Source of the DNA: Phycomyces blakesleeanus NRRL 1555(-)
Lineage: Eukaryota > Mucoromycota > Mucoromycetes > Mucorales > Phycomycetaceae
NCBI RefSeq assembly: GCF_001638985.1
Contig: NW_017265134.1
Span: forward strand, 806,001-870,000
DNA length: 64,000 bases
Direction of reading: 5' to 3'
Part shown: positions 49,927 through 63,015 of the stretch, piece by piece
Layout of the letters: each line of letters opens with the position of its first letter
Position numbering within the stretch: position 1 is the first letter of the stretch
The notes under the pieces: model-generated
What the model was told of the DNA's origin: nothing
What the model saw: the letters and a program-made list of their open reading frames with translations, nothing else
Database searches by the model: none
Position numbers and translations under genes: made by a program

Positions 49927-52900
49927 ATGCCTTCAGAGTTTCCAATCCCCCCTGTTACTAACGGTGGCACTGCCCCTTACACTGGGTCTGCCACTAGAAT
50001 CCCTGTACCTGCCACAAGTGCAACCCCTCTTTCTACCTCTCCCCGCTCTCCTTCAGGCCCTCAGCGTATTGCCGCTGCCGTCGAAGACCCTAAAGATGTA
50101 ACCACAGCTGCTTTTGTCCTTAAGGACGGCACCAGTTTCGAGGGCGTGTCCTTTGGTGCCGAGGGAAAGAGTATCTCGGGCGAATGTGTATTCCAGACCG
50201 GTAAGCTTTCTTTAAGATTATTCTTCTTAAGCACATAGAACAAAAATCCTTTCCCTCAATTGTCATTCACATATATAATAATAATGATAATATTTGTGTG
50301 TCTCTGTGTGTGTTTTTATATAAATTATAATTATATAATTATATATTATGTATGTGGTATATTTACATTATTTGCTTGTATCTATAAAAAATTCTGTAGG
50401 TATGGTTGGTTACCCAGAATCATTGACAGATCCATCTTATCGTGGGCAGATCTTGGTAATCACTTATCCTTTGGTGGGTAATTATGGTGTACCCTCACGT
50501 GAGGCTATGGAAGAGTACTTGGAAGGAATTCCCAAATACTTTGAATCATCCAGAATCCATGTTGCTGGTTTGATTGTCGGCAGCTACGCACAGGATTACT
50601 CTCACTACTTGGCCAAGTCTTCTCTCTCAGACTGGCTCAAGGAAAACAATGTGCCTGCCCTTTATGGAATCGATACCCGCGCAATGACAAAGAAGATTAG
50701 AAACCAAGGTGTTCTCTTGGGAAAGATTCTCTTCCGCAAGTCTACTTCTTCTAGCTCCTTAATTGAATCGGCTGCATCTGCACTCGGTCTCTCCAAGCAA
50801 GAACACAACCCCGACAGATGGCTGCAAGATTACAACGATGTCGAGTGGGTCGATCCTAACGAGCGCAACCTTGTCGCAGATGTGTCAATCAAACAACCCA
50901 AGCTCTACAAACCCGAGCCTTCAAAGGCTCTCAAGACATCAACCGGTCGCACTCTCAGAATCATTGCTGTCGATGTGGGTATGAAGTACAACCAGATCCG
51001 TTGCTTTGTTTACCGCGGTGTAGAGCTCAAGGTCGTCCCCTGGGACTACGACTTCACAGCCGAGCCCGTCGACTCCTACGATGGTCTTTTTGTCTCAAAC
51101 GGTCCTGGTGACCCCACCATGGTCCAGACAACCATCAACAACCTCCGCAAGGTCCTCACAAACATCAAGAAACCCATCTTTGGTATCTGTCTTGGTCACC
51201 AGATCCTCGCCCTTGCCGCCAATGCAAAGACCGCCAAGATGAAGTACGGTAACCGTGGTCAGAACATCCCTTGCACCGATCAAATCTCTGGCCGATGCTA
51301 CATCACAACCCAGAACCACGGTTACGCAGTCGACGCCGCAACTCTTCCTGCTGACTTTAAGGAACTGTTTGTCAATGCTAACGATGGTTCAAATGAGGGT
51401 ATCATTCACAAGACACTTCCCGTCTTCTCTGTTCAATTCCATCCTGAATCAGCTGCCGGTCCCCGCGATACCGAGTTCTTGTTCGACGTCTTCCTTGACA
51501 GCGTAAAGGAATGTGCTGAAACCGGAGCCCTTTCCCCCATCGTAATGCCAGGTGGACTCAAGGCTGACAACATTGCAATGAACCCCCGAGTTTCAGTCAA
51601 GAAGGTTCTCGTTCTCGGTTCCGGTGGCTTGTCTATCGGCCAAGCAGGTGAATTCGATTACTCTGGTTCCCAGGCCATCAAGGCCTTGAAGGAAGAAGGT
51701 ATCTACACCATCTTGATTAACCCCAACATCGCCACCATCCAAACCTCCAAGGGTCTTGCCGACAAGGTCTACTTCCTTCCTGTCACTCCCGACTTTGTAC
51801 GCAAGGTTATCCAGTTTGAGAAGCCAGACGGTATCTATGTCACCTTTGGTGGCCAGACTGCACTCAATGTTGGTATCAAGCTCAAGGATGAATTCGAGGG
51901 TTTGGGCGTCAAGGTCCTCGGTACCCAGATTGACACCGTCATCACCACCGAAGATCGTGATCTGTTTGCCCAGGCTTTGTTCGAGATTAACGAAAAGTGT
52001 GCCCCCTCCGCATCTGCCGTCTCGATCGATGAAGCTCTCGCTGCTGCCAAGAACATCGGATATCCTGTCATTTGCCGTGCTGCCTATGCTCTCGGTGGTC
52101 TTGGTTCCGGATTCGCAAACAACGAAGCCGAATTGATCGCTCTTTGTAACAAGGCCTTTGCTACATCTCCACAGGTCTTGGTAGAGAAGTCCATGAAGGG
52201 CTGGAAGGAAATCGAGTACGAGGTCGTTCGTGATTGCCAAGACAACTGTATCACTGTCTGTAACATGGAGAACTTTGATCCTCTTGGTATCCACACTGGT
52301 GATTCCATTGTCGTCGCTCCTTCCCAGACATTGTCTGACGAGGATTACAACATGCTCCGTACCACTGCCGTCAATGTCATTCGTCACTTGGGTGTCGTTG
52401 GTGAGTGCAACATCCAGTATGCCCTCAACCCCTTCTCGAAGGAGTACTGCATTATCGAAGTCAATGCCCGTCTCTCGCGTTCTTCTGCTCTTGCTTCCAA
52501 GGCTACTGGTTATCCTCTTGCTTTCGTCGCTGCTAAGTTGGGTCTCGGTATTCCTCTTAACGAGATCTCAAACAGTGTAACCAAGGTTACCTGTGCTTGC
52601 TTCGAACCTTCGCTCGATTACATCGTTGTCAAGATCCCCAGATGGGATCTCAAGAAGTTCAACCGTGTCAGCACTGCCCTCAGCTCTTCCATGAAGTCTG
52701 TCGGTGAGGTTATGGCCGTCGGCAGAACCTTTGAAGAAACTATCCAAAAGGCTATCCGTGCCATTGATTACAACTTGGTTGGTTTCTCAGCCGTAAGTAT
52801 ATTAGACTTTTCACTAAAGCTAAACTTAATAATAATGAATACATTATTTTTCACAACAACAACAACAAAAACAATAATACTAATCTTCTTCTTTTCATTT

Positions 52901-55900
52901 GATACACAGATTGAGAATGTAGTAGATATGGATAACCTTGACAGTGAACTCAGCAACCCATCAGACCAGCGTTTGTTCGCTATTGCTAACGCTATGAACA
53001 ATGGATACACTGTCGACCGTATCTGGGAGTTGACTTGCATTGACAAATGGTTCTTGAACAAGTTGATGCGCATTGTCAACTTTGAGAAGCGTCTCAGCGA
53101 CTTCACAAAGGCCAATATTCCCGGAAACATGGTCCGCTCTGCTAAGCAGCTCGGTTTCTCTGATCGCCAGATCGCCAACAAGATCAACAGCAATGAGATG
53201 TCTGTCAGAAAGCTTCGTCAGGAATATGGTGTAACTCCATTTGTCAAGCAGATCGATACTGGTAAGGTGTTAATATTTTATCACTAATAACAATAGCAAT
53301 ATGATACTTATCGAATACATATATAGTCGCTGCCGAGTTCCCTGCTTTCACCAACTACCTTTACATGACCTACAATGCTGTTGAGCATGATATCGCCTTT
53401 GAAGACAAGGGTGTCATGGTTCTTGGTTCGGGTGTGTACCGTATTGGTTCTTCCGTTGAGTTCGATTGGTGTGCTGTCCGTGCTATCCGTACTCTTCGCG
53501 AAAAGGGTATCAAGACTGTCATGGTTAACTACAACCCCGAGACTGTGTCTACTGATTACGATGAAGCCGATCGTCTCTACTTTGAGAACATTAACATGGA
53601 ACGTGTACTTGATATCTACGAGATCGAGCACTCTGCCGGTGTATTGATGGCTATGGGTGGTCAGACCCCCAATAACATCGCCCTTCCTTTGTACCGTCAG
53701 AACGTCAAGGTTCTCGGTACCTCGCCCGAGATGATTGATAATGCTGAGAACCGTTACAAGTTCTCTCGCATGTGCGATCAAATTGGCGTCGACCAGCCCT
53801 TGTGGAAGGAATTGACCAGCTACGATGAGGCCGACAGCTTCTGTAACAAGGTTGGCTACCCTGTCCTTGTCCGCCCATCCTATGTTCTGTCCGGTGCTGC
53901 CATGAACGTCGTCTTCTCCAAGGACGATCTCGAGTCTTACCTCAAGGAGGCCGCCGCTGTATCTCGCGACCACCCCGTTGTCATCTCAAAGTACATTGAG
54001 GATGCCAAGGAAATCGAGATGGATGCTGTTGCCTTGGACGGAAAGATGATCATGCACGTTGTTTCGGAGCATATTGAGAATGCTGGTGTTCACTCTGGTG
54101 ATGCCACCCTTGTTTTGCCTCCCCAGGACTTGGATCCCGAAACTGTTCGCAAGATTGAGATTGCAACAGCCAAGATCGGCCGTGCCCTTAACATCACCGG
54201 CCCTTACAACATCCAGTTCATTGCCAAGGACAACGAGATCAAGATTATCGAGTGCAACGTCCGTGCTTCTCGTTCATTCCCCTTCGTTTCCAAGGTTTTG
54301 GGCGTTGATTTGATTGAGATGGCCACCAATGCCATGCTTGGTCTCCCTGTCACCCCTTACCCTCAGGTCACAATTCCCAAGGACTATGTCGGTGTCAAGG
54401 TTCCTCAGTTCTCTTTCAGCCGTCTGTCTGGTGCTGATCCAGTTTTGGGTGTCGAGATGGCCTCCACTGGTGAAGTCGCTTGTTTTGGAAAGGACAAGTA
54501 CTCTGCTTACCTCAAGGCACTCATCGCCACCGGTTTCACTGTACCCAAGAAGAACATTCTTTTGTCCATCGGTTCTTACAAGGAGAAATTGGAGATGATT
54601 GATTCCGTAAAGAAGCTCCACGAGCTTGGCTATACTCTCTTTGCTACCGCTGGTACCGCTGATTTCATCCAGGAGCACAACATTCCTGTCAAGTACCTTG
54701 AAGTGTTGGACGGTGGAGATGACATCCTCAAGGCTGAATACTCTCTCCAGCAGCACTTGGCTAACAACCTGATTGATATGTACATCAACTTGCCTTCCCG
54801 CAACCGTTACCGCCGCCCTGCTTCTTACATGTCCAAGGGTTACCGTTCCCGCAGAATGGCTGTTGACTACGACATTCCTCTCCTGACCAACGTCAAGTGC
54901 GCCAAGGTCTTTGTTGAGGCTCTTGCTCGCAACGCCAATGGTATCTACGAAATTGAACCCATTGACTACAAGACCGGAAACACCTCTGCTACTCTTCCTG
55001 GTCTTTTCAACATCAACGCTTATATGTCAGATATTAAGAACTTTGGTGCTGTTTCCAAGACTTCCTTGACTGCCGGATTCACCACCATCTCTGCCAATGC
55101 TTCTGACATTCGCGACAGTGCTTCTCTTGAGGCTGCTGGTGCCATTGCTCGCAAGGCTGCTCACACCGACTATATTCTCAACGTGATCTCGACAACCGAC
55201 AATGCCTCCAAGCTTGGAGATCTTGCCGAAGACGCTGGTTTTGTCTACCTCAACACTGACAAGATTGGTGGAGGAGAAGTGTCTGTGTTTGACTCTGTGT
55301 TTTCTTCATGGCCCAACTCTCACTTGATCATTACCGAAGCAAAGGGTACCGATCTTGCGACCATCCTTTTGCTTGCCTCGCTCCACAATAGCGTGCTCCA
55401 CATTTCCAATGTGACCAGCCGCAGCGATTTGGACTTGATTGCTATGAGCAAGAAGAAGGGCCTTGATGTATCTTGTGATGTCTCTGTCTACTCGCTCTTC
55501 TTCGCTTCTGAGGATTTCAAGAGCACCAAGCTCTTGCCAACCAAGAAGGACCAGGAGGCTTTGTGGAAGAGCCTCGAAGTAATCGACTGCTTCTCTATCG
55601 GATCGACCCCCAGCAAGTTGGCCCAGGAGATGGGTAAGTCCATCACAAACACCGAAGGTATCAACGAGGCCCTTCCTCTCCTTTTGGATGCTGTCTCCAA
55701 GGGTCGTCTCCAGCTCAAGGACATCTCTGACCGCCTTTACGAGAACCCTCGCCGCATCTTTGGCTTGGTTGCTCAGCCCGAGACTTTCATTGAAGTCGAG
55801 GTTGACCGCAAGCACGTCTGGACTACCGATTCCTCTGTCTGGTCTCCTATTGCTGGCCGTACTCTCTGTGGATCGATCTCTAGAGTTGTGATGAACGAGA

Positions 55901-57096
55901 AGACTGTCTTTATGGACGGAATCTGTTCTTCTGACGGTACTCACGGCCGCAACATCTCTGTTCAGGTCCAGGACGTCAACTCGACTGCCAAGGATACCAA
56001 GAACAAGAAGGTCGAGAACGCCTTGTCTGCCTACAAGAAGTCCCAGGAAACCTCTGGTGCAGTTGAGGATTTGACCAAGTTGGCCAGTGGTGAGAGCCAG
56101 AACTTGGTGTCCAGAGAACCCCAGACCTATGAGTTGTCCGCACTCCTCTCTCACATCGTCAGCCGTTCGCCTTTCTACAACAAGCACATCCTGCGTGCCA
56201 AGCAGTTTGACCGCAATGACTTGCACTTGTTGTTCGATGTTGCCCAGGAGATGCGCACATTGGTGGAGCGTTACGGATGTATCGACTTGTTGCAGGGTCG
56301 TGTCATGACCACCATGTTCTTCGAGCCCTCTACCCGCACCTCTTCTTCATTCGAGGCTGCCATGTACCGCCTTGGTGGTAAGGTAATTTCTGTCAGCGCT
56401 GCCGCTTCAGCTGTCCAGATGGGCGAGTCTCTTGCCGATACTGTCCGCACTCTTGGCTGCTACGCCGATGCCATCATCCTCCGCCACCCCCAGGCTGGTA
56501 GTGCCCAGATTGCTGCCAAGTACTCCAAGGTTCCCATCATCAACGCTGGTGACGGTATCGGAGAGCACCCTACCCAGGCATTCTTGGATGTGTTCACCAT
56601 CCGTGAGGAGCTCGGCACTGTCAATGGCTTGACCATCACTATCGTTGGCGATCTCAAGAATGGCCGCACTGTCCACAGTCTGGTTAAGCTCCTTGCTTAC
56701 TACGATGTCACAATCAACTACGTCTCACCCGAATCTCTGTCTATGCCCGCTGATTTGATGGAAGAAATCAAGGAGGCCGGTGTGACCCAGAATGTGTACC
56801 GCAGCCTTGACGAGGTTATCGGCACCACCGATGTCTTGTATGTCACAATGGTCCAGAAGGAGGAGTTTGCAACTGAGGCCGAGTACAACAGCGTCAAGGA
56901 TTCGTTCATTATCAACAACAACGTCCTCAGCAAGGCACAGGCACACATGATCGTCTTGCACCCCTTGCCTCGCTTGAACGAGATTGAACCCGAGATCGAT
57001 TTTGATCAGAGAGCAGCATACTTCCGCCAGATGCGTCATGGTCTTTATATCCGCATGGCTCTTTTGGCTTTGGTGATGGGTACCGTTCGCAACTAG
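49927..57096 (+). CDS. ura2: Ura2/CAD-type multienzyme: glutaminase, CPSase II, inactive DHOase domain, ATCase
   Basis: Exons 49927-50200, 50400-52792, 52910-53261 and 53327-57096 join in phase to 2262 residues (yeast Ura2 has 2214). Order: glutamine amidotransferase (SNGPGDP near 324, catalytic Cys in FGICLGHQ near 353, QFHPESA near 440); two ATP-grasp halves of carbamoyl-phosphate synthase (about 480-1420); an MGS-like regulatory part; a DHOase-like domain (about 1485-1864); and aspartate transcarbamoylase ([14 protein letters not shown] near 2003, HPTQAF near 2086, HPLPR near the end). It makes carbamoyl aspartate, the first steps of pyrimidine synthesis, and is usually feedback-inhibited by UTP. 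The DHOase-like part lacks the HxH metal motif, as in other fungi, so a separate DHOase is expected elsewhere. Confidence 0.96.
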
Positions 57097-57798
57097 GGCA
57101 AACAAAAACCAAACCAAACCAAACCAAAAGAAAGGGAAAGAGTAAAAAAAAAAAGGTCCTAAATCTTTTGTGAATTTACACATCTTCCCTTCTCTTTTAT
57201 ATATATATATATAAATAGATAGATACAAACATATTTTTTTTTATAGAAAGAAAAAAATAAAAAATAAATCAATTAATTAATGAGCTTTAATAACTACAAG
57301 AAGTTGTCAAATGTATTTATTTATTTTTCCTTTGTGAATTTATCACTTTATGCTTAAACTCTCCAATGTTTTAGTTGATTATTGCATTGCTATTTAAGTA
57401 TTCTGTGCAGACTAAATGAATTAAGAGTCTTTATACAAGATAAACCGTTTTTTATTCATCTTTACCTAGCTCAGGTCAAACGTTCTTGTGGTGATATACA
57501 GATAGAAAGAGGTTTACAAAAAAAAACCAAAGGAAAAGGGGAAATCAGGAAGGCAATGAAAAATTGAAACGTCGTGCTCGACAAAAAAAAACAGACAAAA
57601 AGGTCGGTTCCCTAGAATCGGTAGGTAAATTTGCCTTTAATAGCATGTCGCTGATCTAGGGCGCCTACACTGTAAATATAAACAAAAATATATATATAAA
57701 CTCAATATTGTACATTAAAGAAGAATCTAGAACAAAAATACAAGCTTATCTCACTTAATAATAATAATGATAAAATAAAAAGACAATATTGTTCTCTG

Positions 57799-57841
<43 letters not shown>

Positions 57842-58046
57842 TATATATATTTATAATAAAAATAAAATCCTCCTCCCAAAACGAAAGGGAAAACTCAAAT
57901 CTGTGCAAATAGCTTTTCCTTCCACTAAGCAAATCGACACGTCACGTATTTTTTGGGTTAATAGGGTGGCGCACTTTAGGTCGAGAACTGCTGTTATTTT
58001 TTCTGCCTGCATATATTATTTTACTTTTTTAATTTAGAAGCTCAGG
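57097..58046. other. Intergenic between Ura2 and Naa15
   Basis: Holds the Ura2 3' end (AACCAAACC units at 57105-57127, AATAAA-like runs near 57250-57268) and the Naa15 promoter. A long (TTTA)n run lies at about 57798-57842. A possible acceptor (TTTAG at 58032-58036) 10 bp before the Naa15 ATG suggests a 5' UTR intron. No other gene is seen. Confidence 0.45.
57798..57842. repeat. (TTTA)n microsatellite
   Basis: About eleven tandem TTTA units in the spacer upstream of Naa15, followed by a short TA run. Confidence 0.85.
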
Positions 58047-60896
58047 ATGAACGCAAAGAGAGAGCTTCCATCCAAAGAGAGCGCTGTTTTCAAGAACATC
58101 TTGGTACGAATTTAAAGCATAATCGTGAATTGTTGGAATTCTAAAATTTCACCTGCACATGTTTTTTTTTATTCTTCTAGAGAAACTATGAGCACAAGCA
58201 ATATAAAAAGGGTCTCAAGTTGGCTGACTCTATCCTCAAACGTTTTCCCGAACATGGAGGTAAAAAAAGCAAAAAAGCAAAAAAAAAAATAAAAATAAAA
58301 ATAACAAAAGCTAAAAAGATATATATGCATACATATAATGAAGCATTAAATATTTGGCAAAAGATATACGTATAATGTATATTTGCTTTTTTATTTTCTC
58401 TCTCTCTCTCTTTTTTTTGGGTCCTAATTTTTTTTCTTTCTATTTTGTAAATCAATGTCGGAATCCCAGAAACCTTGGCCATGAAGGGTCTGTTTTTGAA
58501 CAATCTTGAAAAGAAGGAAGAGGGCTATGAGTATGTCAAAAAGGGTCTTCGGTACGACCTGACGTCCCACATCTGTAGGTTCAATAGGATGTCATGAAAA
58601 ATAAAACGAGTCGACAGGTCCCTAAGCTGACACGATATTCTCTTCAAGGTTGGCACGTTTACGGTCTTCTTCATCGTGCCGACAAGAACTATGAAGAAGC
58701 AGCCAAGTGCTACACTCATGCTCTTAAATACAACAAGAACGACATAAACATCCTTCGCGACTTTGCCTTGTTGCAAACACAGATGCGTCACTACGATGCT
58801 TTGGTGGTAAGAATTTTTTTATTTCTTTTTTTTTGGATTTTTGACCTGGGATAAGATTCCAAATACCCAAGGATTTATGTATCTGATAAAAAAAGGGGTA
58901 TAATATATATATGGAAACAAATATTGTATTAGGAAACTCGCTCTGAGCTCGTCCAACAAAAGTCCAACAATCCCCCTTTCTGGATCGGTTTGGCAATTGC
59001 ATACCAGCTTGTGGGTGAATATGACACTGCCGTAACCACTCTTCAGGCCCATGAGGATAATTTGAAGGTAATTACATATACATATATTATTTGGGCCAAA
59101 AGAGGCGGACTATTGCGTACAGGTTTCATGTATTAAGTGAGAGAACATAGATGGACGGACCTGTGACCTTTGAGATGTCCGAGCTGTTGATGTACCACAA
59201 CACTCTTCTCGAAGAGAGTGGAAACTATCAGGCTGCTCTTGATCACTTGGTCGAGATCGAACCAAAGGTTACCGACAAGAGTGGATGGAAGGAGAAGCGC
59301 GCTTTATTTTTGGCAAAGTTGGGTAAGGTCGAAGAGGCGGATGCTGCTTACCGCTTGTTGATCAGTGAGAACCCTTACAACGGTCAATATGTCAAGGGAC
59401 TATTGGTTGCCACCGGTTTGGATGGAGAGGACAAGAAGGCTGAAGCCAACCAAATCCTCTCTGAGTTGAGAAGCCAGTACCCTCGCTCAAAGGCCATCGA
59501 AGATCTCGCATTGAAGTATGCTGTGGGTGATTCTTTCAAGGTTAAGGTCGATGCTGTCTTGCAGGGATCTTTGAGAAAGGGCGTTCCTTCAATCTTCAAC
59601 AGCATGAAGAAGTACTACAATGATGCCGAAAAATTACGTACTATTGAAGCCCTTGTGTTGGAATACGCCGAGTCTCTTGCCAAGAATGGCACTTTTAACT
59701 CGAGCAATGATGCTACTCGTGAGCCCCCTACTGCTTATCTCTGGACTCTCTATTACCTTGCCCAGCACTACGATTATCATCGTCAAACCGACAAGGCACT
59801 CGAGACCATCGAGAAAGCTATTCAACACACACCTACTGTTGTCGAGCTCTACATGACCAAGGGAAAAATCCTGAAACACGCCGGAAGAGCTGAAGAGGCA
59901 TCCAAGGTTATGGATGAAGCTCGGAAGTTGGATCTCCAAGATCGTTTCATCAACTCAAAGTGTGCTAAATACATGTTGAGAGCTGGACACATTGCTGAAG
60001 CTGAGAAGACAGTTGGTCTTTTCACCAGACGCGATATTGCTCCTCTTCAGGACTTGATTGATATGCAGTGCCAGTGGTTCTCTACAGAGGAAGGTAATGC
60101 CTATGCTGCCAAGAAAGAATACGGCAAGGCATTGAAGCGATTCCATACTGTCGATAAATTCTACTCTGATATCTTTGACGACCAGTTCGATTTCCACACC
60201 TATTGTCTCCGAAAGGCCACTCTTCGCGCATACGTCAATATGTTGCGTTGTGAAGACACCCTCCGCAGCCATCCCTATTATGTCAAGGCTGCAAAGGGGG
60301 CTGTTCAGGTTTACCTTGCTCTTGCTGACAAACCTAGCCAATCGGACAACGGAATTGACGAGACTGGCATGTCTGAGGCAGAGAAGAAGAAGGCACGCAA
60401 CAAGGCACGCAAGGCTGAGCTCAAGGCACAGCAGGACAAGGAAGCCAAGAAGGCTGCCCAATTAAAGGAAGAGGCTGTGAAGCAGAAGCAAGACCCCAAA
60501 AAGCCTGTTGACCAGGATCCCTTTGGTGAAAAGTATCTTAATACCACCACACCTCTCGAGGACGCTCTTCATTTCGTTAAGCCACTTCAACAGTTGGCAC
60601 CCAACTTAATTGATACTCACACACTCGGATTCGAAATCTATATTCGCCAAAACAAATGGCTTTTGGCCTTGAGATGTCTTGTCAAGACTGCTCAGATCAA
60701 CAAGTCTCACCCCAGCTTTAAGGTCAACCTTGAGCGTTTCCAGAAGGCTGGTAGGTTTTAAACAAAGAAAAACTAAAATAGCACTTCTTTATTAGTTAAT
60801 TAACAAACATTTCGATTTGTAGTTGCATCTGCCACATTGGATCCCACCATTCGCAAGGTCGTTGACCATCAGCTTGCATCGCTCACCAAGGCTTAA
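58047..60896 (+). CDS. nat1: NatA N-terminal acetyltransferase auxiliary subunit (Naa15/Nat1)
   Basis: Exons 58047-58103, 58181-58259, 58470-58574, 58649-58806, 58933-59067, 59151-60750 and 60823-60896 join in phase to 735 residues. The protein is a TPR solenoid: [10 protein letters not shown] at the start, [43 protein letters not shown], then ETRSELV and [12 protein letters not shown] basic Lys/Glu-rich helix (about 600-650) carries NLS-like [14 protein letters not shown]. Naa15 anchors the catalytic Naa10 to the ribosome exit, where NatA acetylates the N-termini of many cytosolic proteins. It is shorter than yeast Nat1 (854), with the C-terminal part reduced. The start matches the family N-terminus. 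Confidence 0.93.
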
Positions 60897-61408
60897 AAAC
60901 ACAGACACACAAAAATAAAAACAATAAGAAGAAGGGAGTGATCGAGAGATGTAACAAAAAAAGAGAGAGATCGAGAGACAAAAAGAAGAAGAGAGTCCGG
61001 TTTGTTTCCAGTGCATATAAAAGCATTATTCACCTACCTATAACTTTACTTGTAGCCGATTATTTTTAAAATCAAAAAGAAAGAAAAAGCTAGATTTGAC
61101 ATTTTGACCTATTTTTTCTTTTACTATATTTTATATTCTGTTTTCTATGTGTTTTTTTTTGCTTTGCTTTGCTTTGCTTTGCTTTGCTCTGCTTTCCTTG
61201 TTTTTAAGAGATCTTTATTATGGTGACGAGTAAAATCCTCAAGAAAAAATGTACAAAATATTCAAATGTAAAAAAGGAAGATTGACTATACTTAACATGA
61301 GTAGTAACAACAACAAAAAAGAACAGCAACTAATAATAACAATAGAATGTGCCCTTTTTTTTCTTCAAGAAAAAAGAGAAGAGATTTAATTACCAAAATT
61401 AAGAGCTT
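60897..61408. other. Convergent 3' intergenic region of Naa15 and Rheb
   Basis: Contains the 3' ends of Naa15 (+) and Rheb (-) and a TTTGC microsatellite at about 61158-61187. No gene is seen. Confidence 0.45.
61158..61187. repeat. (TTTGC)n microsatellite
   Basis: About six TTTGC units followed by degenerate units, in the Naa15-Rheb spacer. Confidence 0.8.
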
Positions 61409-62412
61409 TTACATGACTGAACAAGCATTCTTCTCTTCAGAAGGAGGGTTGTTTGCTTTTTCGATAGAAGCAATAAGCATATCAAAAATCTTGGCTATAA
61501 AGATCATGTAATGTATACGAAATTAGTCTTGATATTCTTTTCTCTTGTACACTCTGCACTTTAAAACCCTATTTTTTTGTATTTGTTTCAACTAACCAAC
61601 ATTCTCATTGTGCTTGGCAGAGGTTTCAATATGAGGACATGCCCACTGCTGAGCAAGTTCCTTTCCTTCTTCCAGTGTTACTTGTCTAAGAAGAGGTTTT
61701 GTGTGTGCGTAGTGGTGGTTTTAGTCGTCTGCTGAATATCATGTGATTTCTGGTTACCTTTGGATATTCAGATCAGATTTGTTACCGACAATAATACAGG
61801 GAACAGTTTCCAGGCCAGTGAAATCGAGAATCTTGTCTCGAATAATCTTAATCATATCAAAGCTAGAGCGGGAGGCGATAGAGTACACAAGAACATAGCC
61901 GTTTACACTTGAGGCATGATGAGATGACAGAATAGAGTATTCATCCTAAATCAACCCTCTTATTAATACAATAATAATCTAAAAAAAATACCTTTATGCA
62001 GCAAGTTTAATTTTACCTGACCAGCTGTGTCCATAATTTCAACAACATATTCTATTTAATATATATATATATAATAATAATAGTTTAGAGAATTTGGCTC
62101 GAGATGACAACGTCTTATTCTTTTTTTTCTTTATTAAAAAGAAAATCAAGCCAAGATTATTCTGAAGAATACATGCCATGTCCTCTGTATTTAATAGTCT
62201 TGGTAAAGGTATTTTCGATAGTTGGATAGTAGCTGTCGACAAAATGATTCTCACAGAATTGAATCACAAGTGATGATTTGCCTACGACTCACATGAGTTT
62301 GTGTTATCGATACCATCTAGGGAATTCTTCTGTTATTTGTTATTTTATTTCTTTTACCAACGGCTCTTGAACCGAGAACCGCGATTCTTCTTGCTTTGGC
62401 TTGATTTGACAT
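61409..62412 (-). CDS. rhb1: Rheb small GTPase
   Basis: Minus-strand exons 62412-62358, 62281-62177, 62051-62017, 61945-61758, 61685-61597 and 61494-61409 join in phase to 185 residues. The P-loop GSRAVGKSS carries the Arg typical of Rheb at the position of Ras Gly12. Switch I reads YYPTIENTF, G3 is DTAGQDE, G4 is NKSD and G5 is ETSAK. The protein ends in the CAAX box CSVM, for farnesylation. Rheb-GTP acts at endomembranes to activate TORC1 and is turned off by the TSC complex; in yeasts it also affects basic amino-acid uptake. The second intron begins GC (at 62176-62175), which is required to keep RGHEYVVEIMDTAGQ in frame. The gene lies beside an S6K-like kinase on the same strand. Confidence 0.95.
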
Positions 62413-62617
62413 GCTGAAACGTGAGGAAAAGATGGTGCCAAGACCAAAAGCCGCAGCTTTAACTCTGTAAGTAGCAAGATAACGTCATCATTCGTGGGTG
62501 AACGATGACCCATTTCCTATAGAAACAATTTATAATGCAAATAAAATATGATAAAAAGTAGATCTTTGTGCATTCTTGCTTGTAATCTTCTATACCCTTG
62601 ATAATAATAATAAAAGC

Positions 62618-62648
<31 letters not shown>

Positions 62649-63015
62649 CTGTGAACCACATGGGAAAAAATCCTCTTGATATGACAGCTGTAAACAACGA
62701 GTTTCGATATTTATCTTGTGGTAGTGTACACACAGCACAGAGCACAGAGCACACAACACACAACACACAGCACATGTGAGTGTGAGTGCGTATGTTTTCT
62801 TGATTGATTACTTAATCTTACACCTCGTAAACGTATTCATTAAAGTGTCGAGACATTGTGGTAAATTCCAAAAAGATATTGTATTTTGGTTCAAAATAAA
62901 TAATGTTAACTATAGTAGTGGTAGAAGGGTAATTTTGGTGTGGACCATTAGGGTCCTCTAGAGATCTAGTGAAAATAAAAATAAAACGGCACAAAGCAGG
63001 TTCAAAATTGAAAAG
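62413..63015. other. Spacer between Rheb and the AGC kinase
   Basis: Both neighbours are on the minus strand, so this carries the Rheb promoter and the kinase 3' end. TA repeats at about 62622-62647 and a CACAGAG/CACAACA array at about 62729-62774 are seen. No coding segment is recognised. Confidence 0.45.

Noticed and set aside
51593..52387. Long minus-strand frame inside Ura2 (264 codons); similar ones at 53308-53973 and 55306-56226.
   Set aside because: They are antisense shadows of the conserved Ura2 sequence, created by its codon use; the + strand reading is unambiguous.
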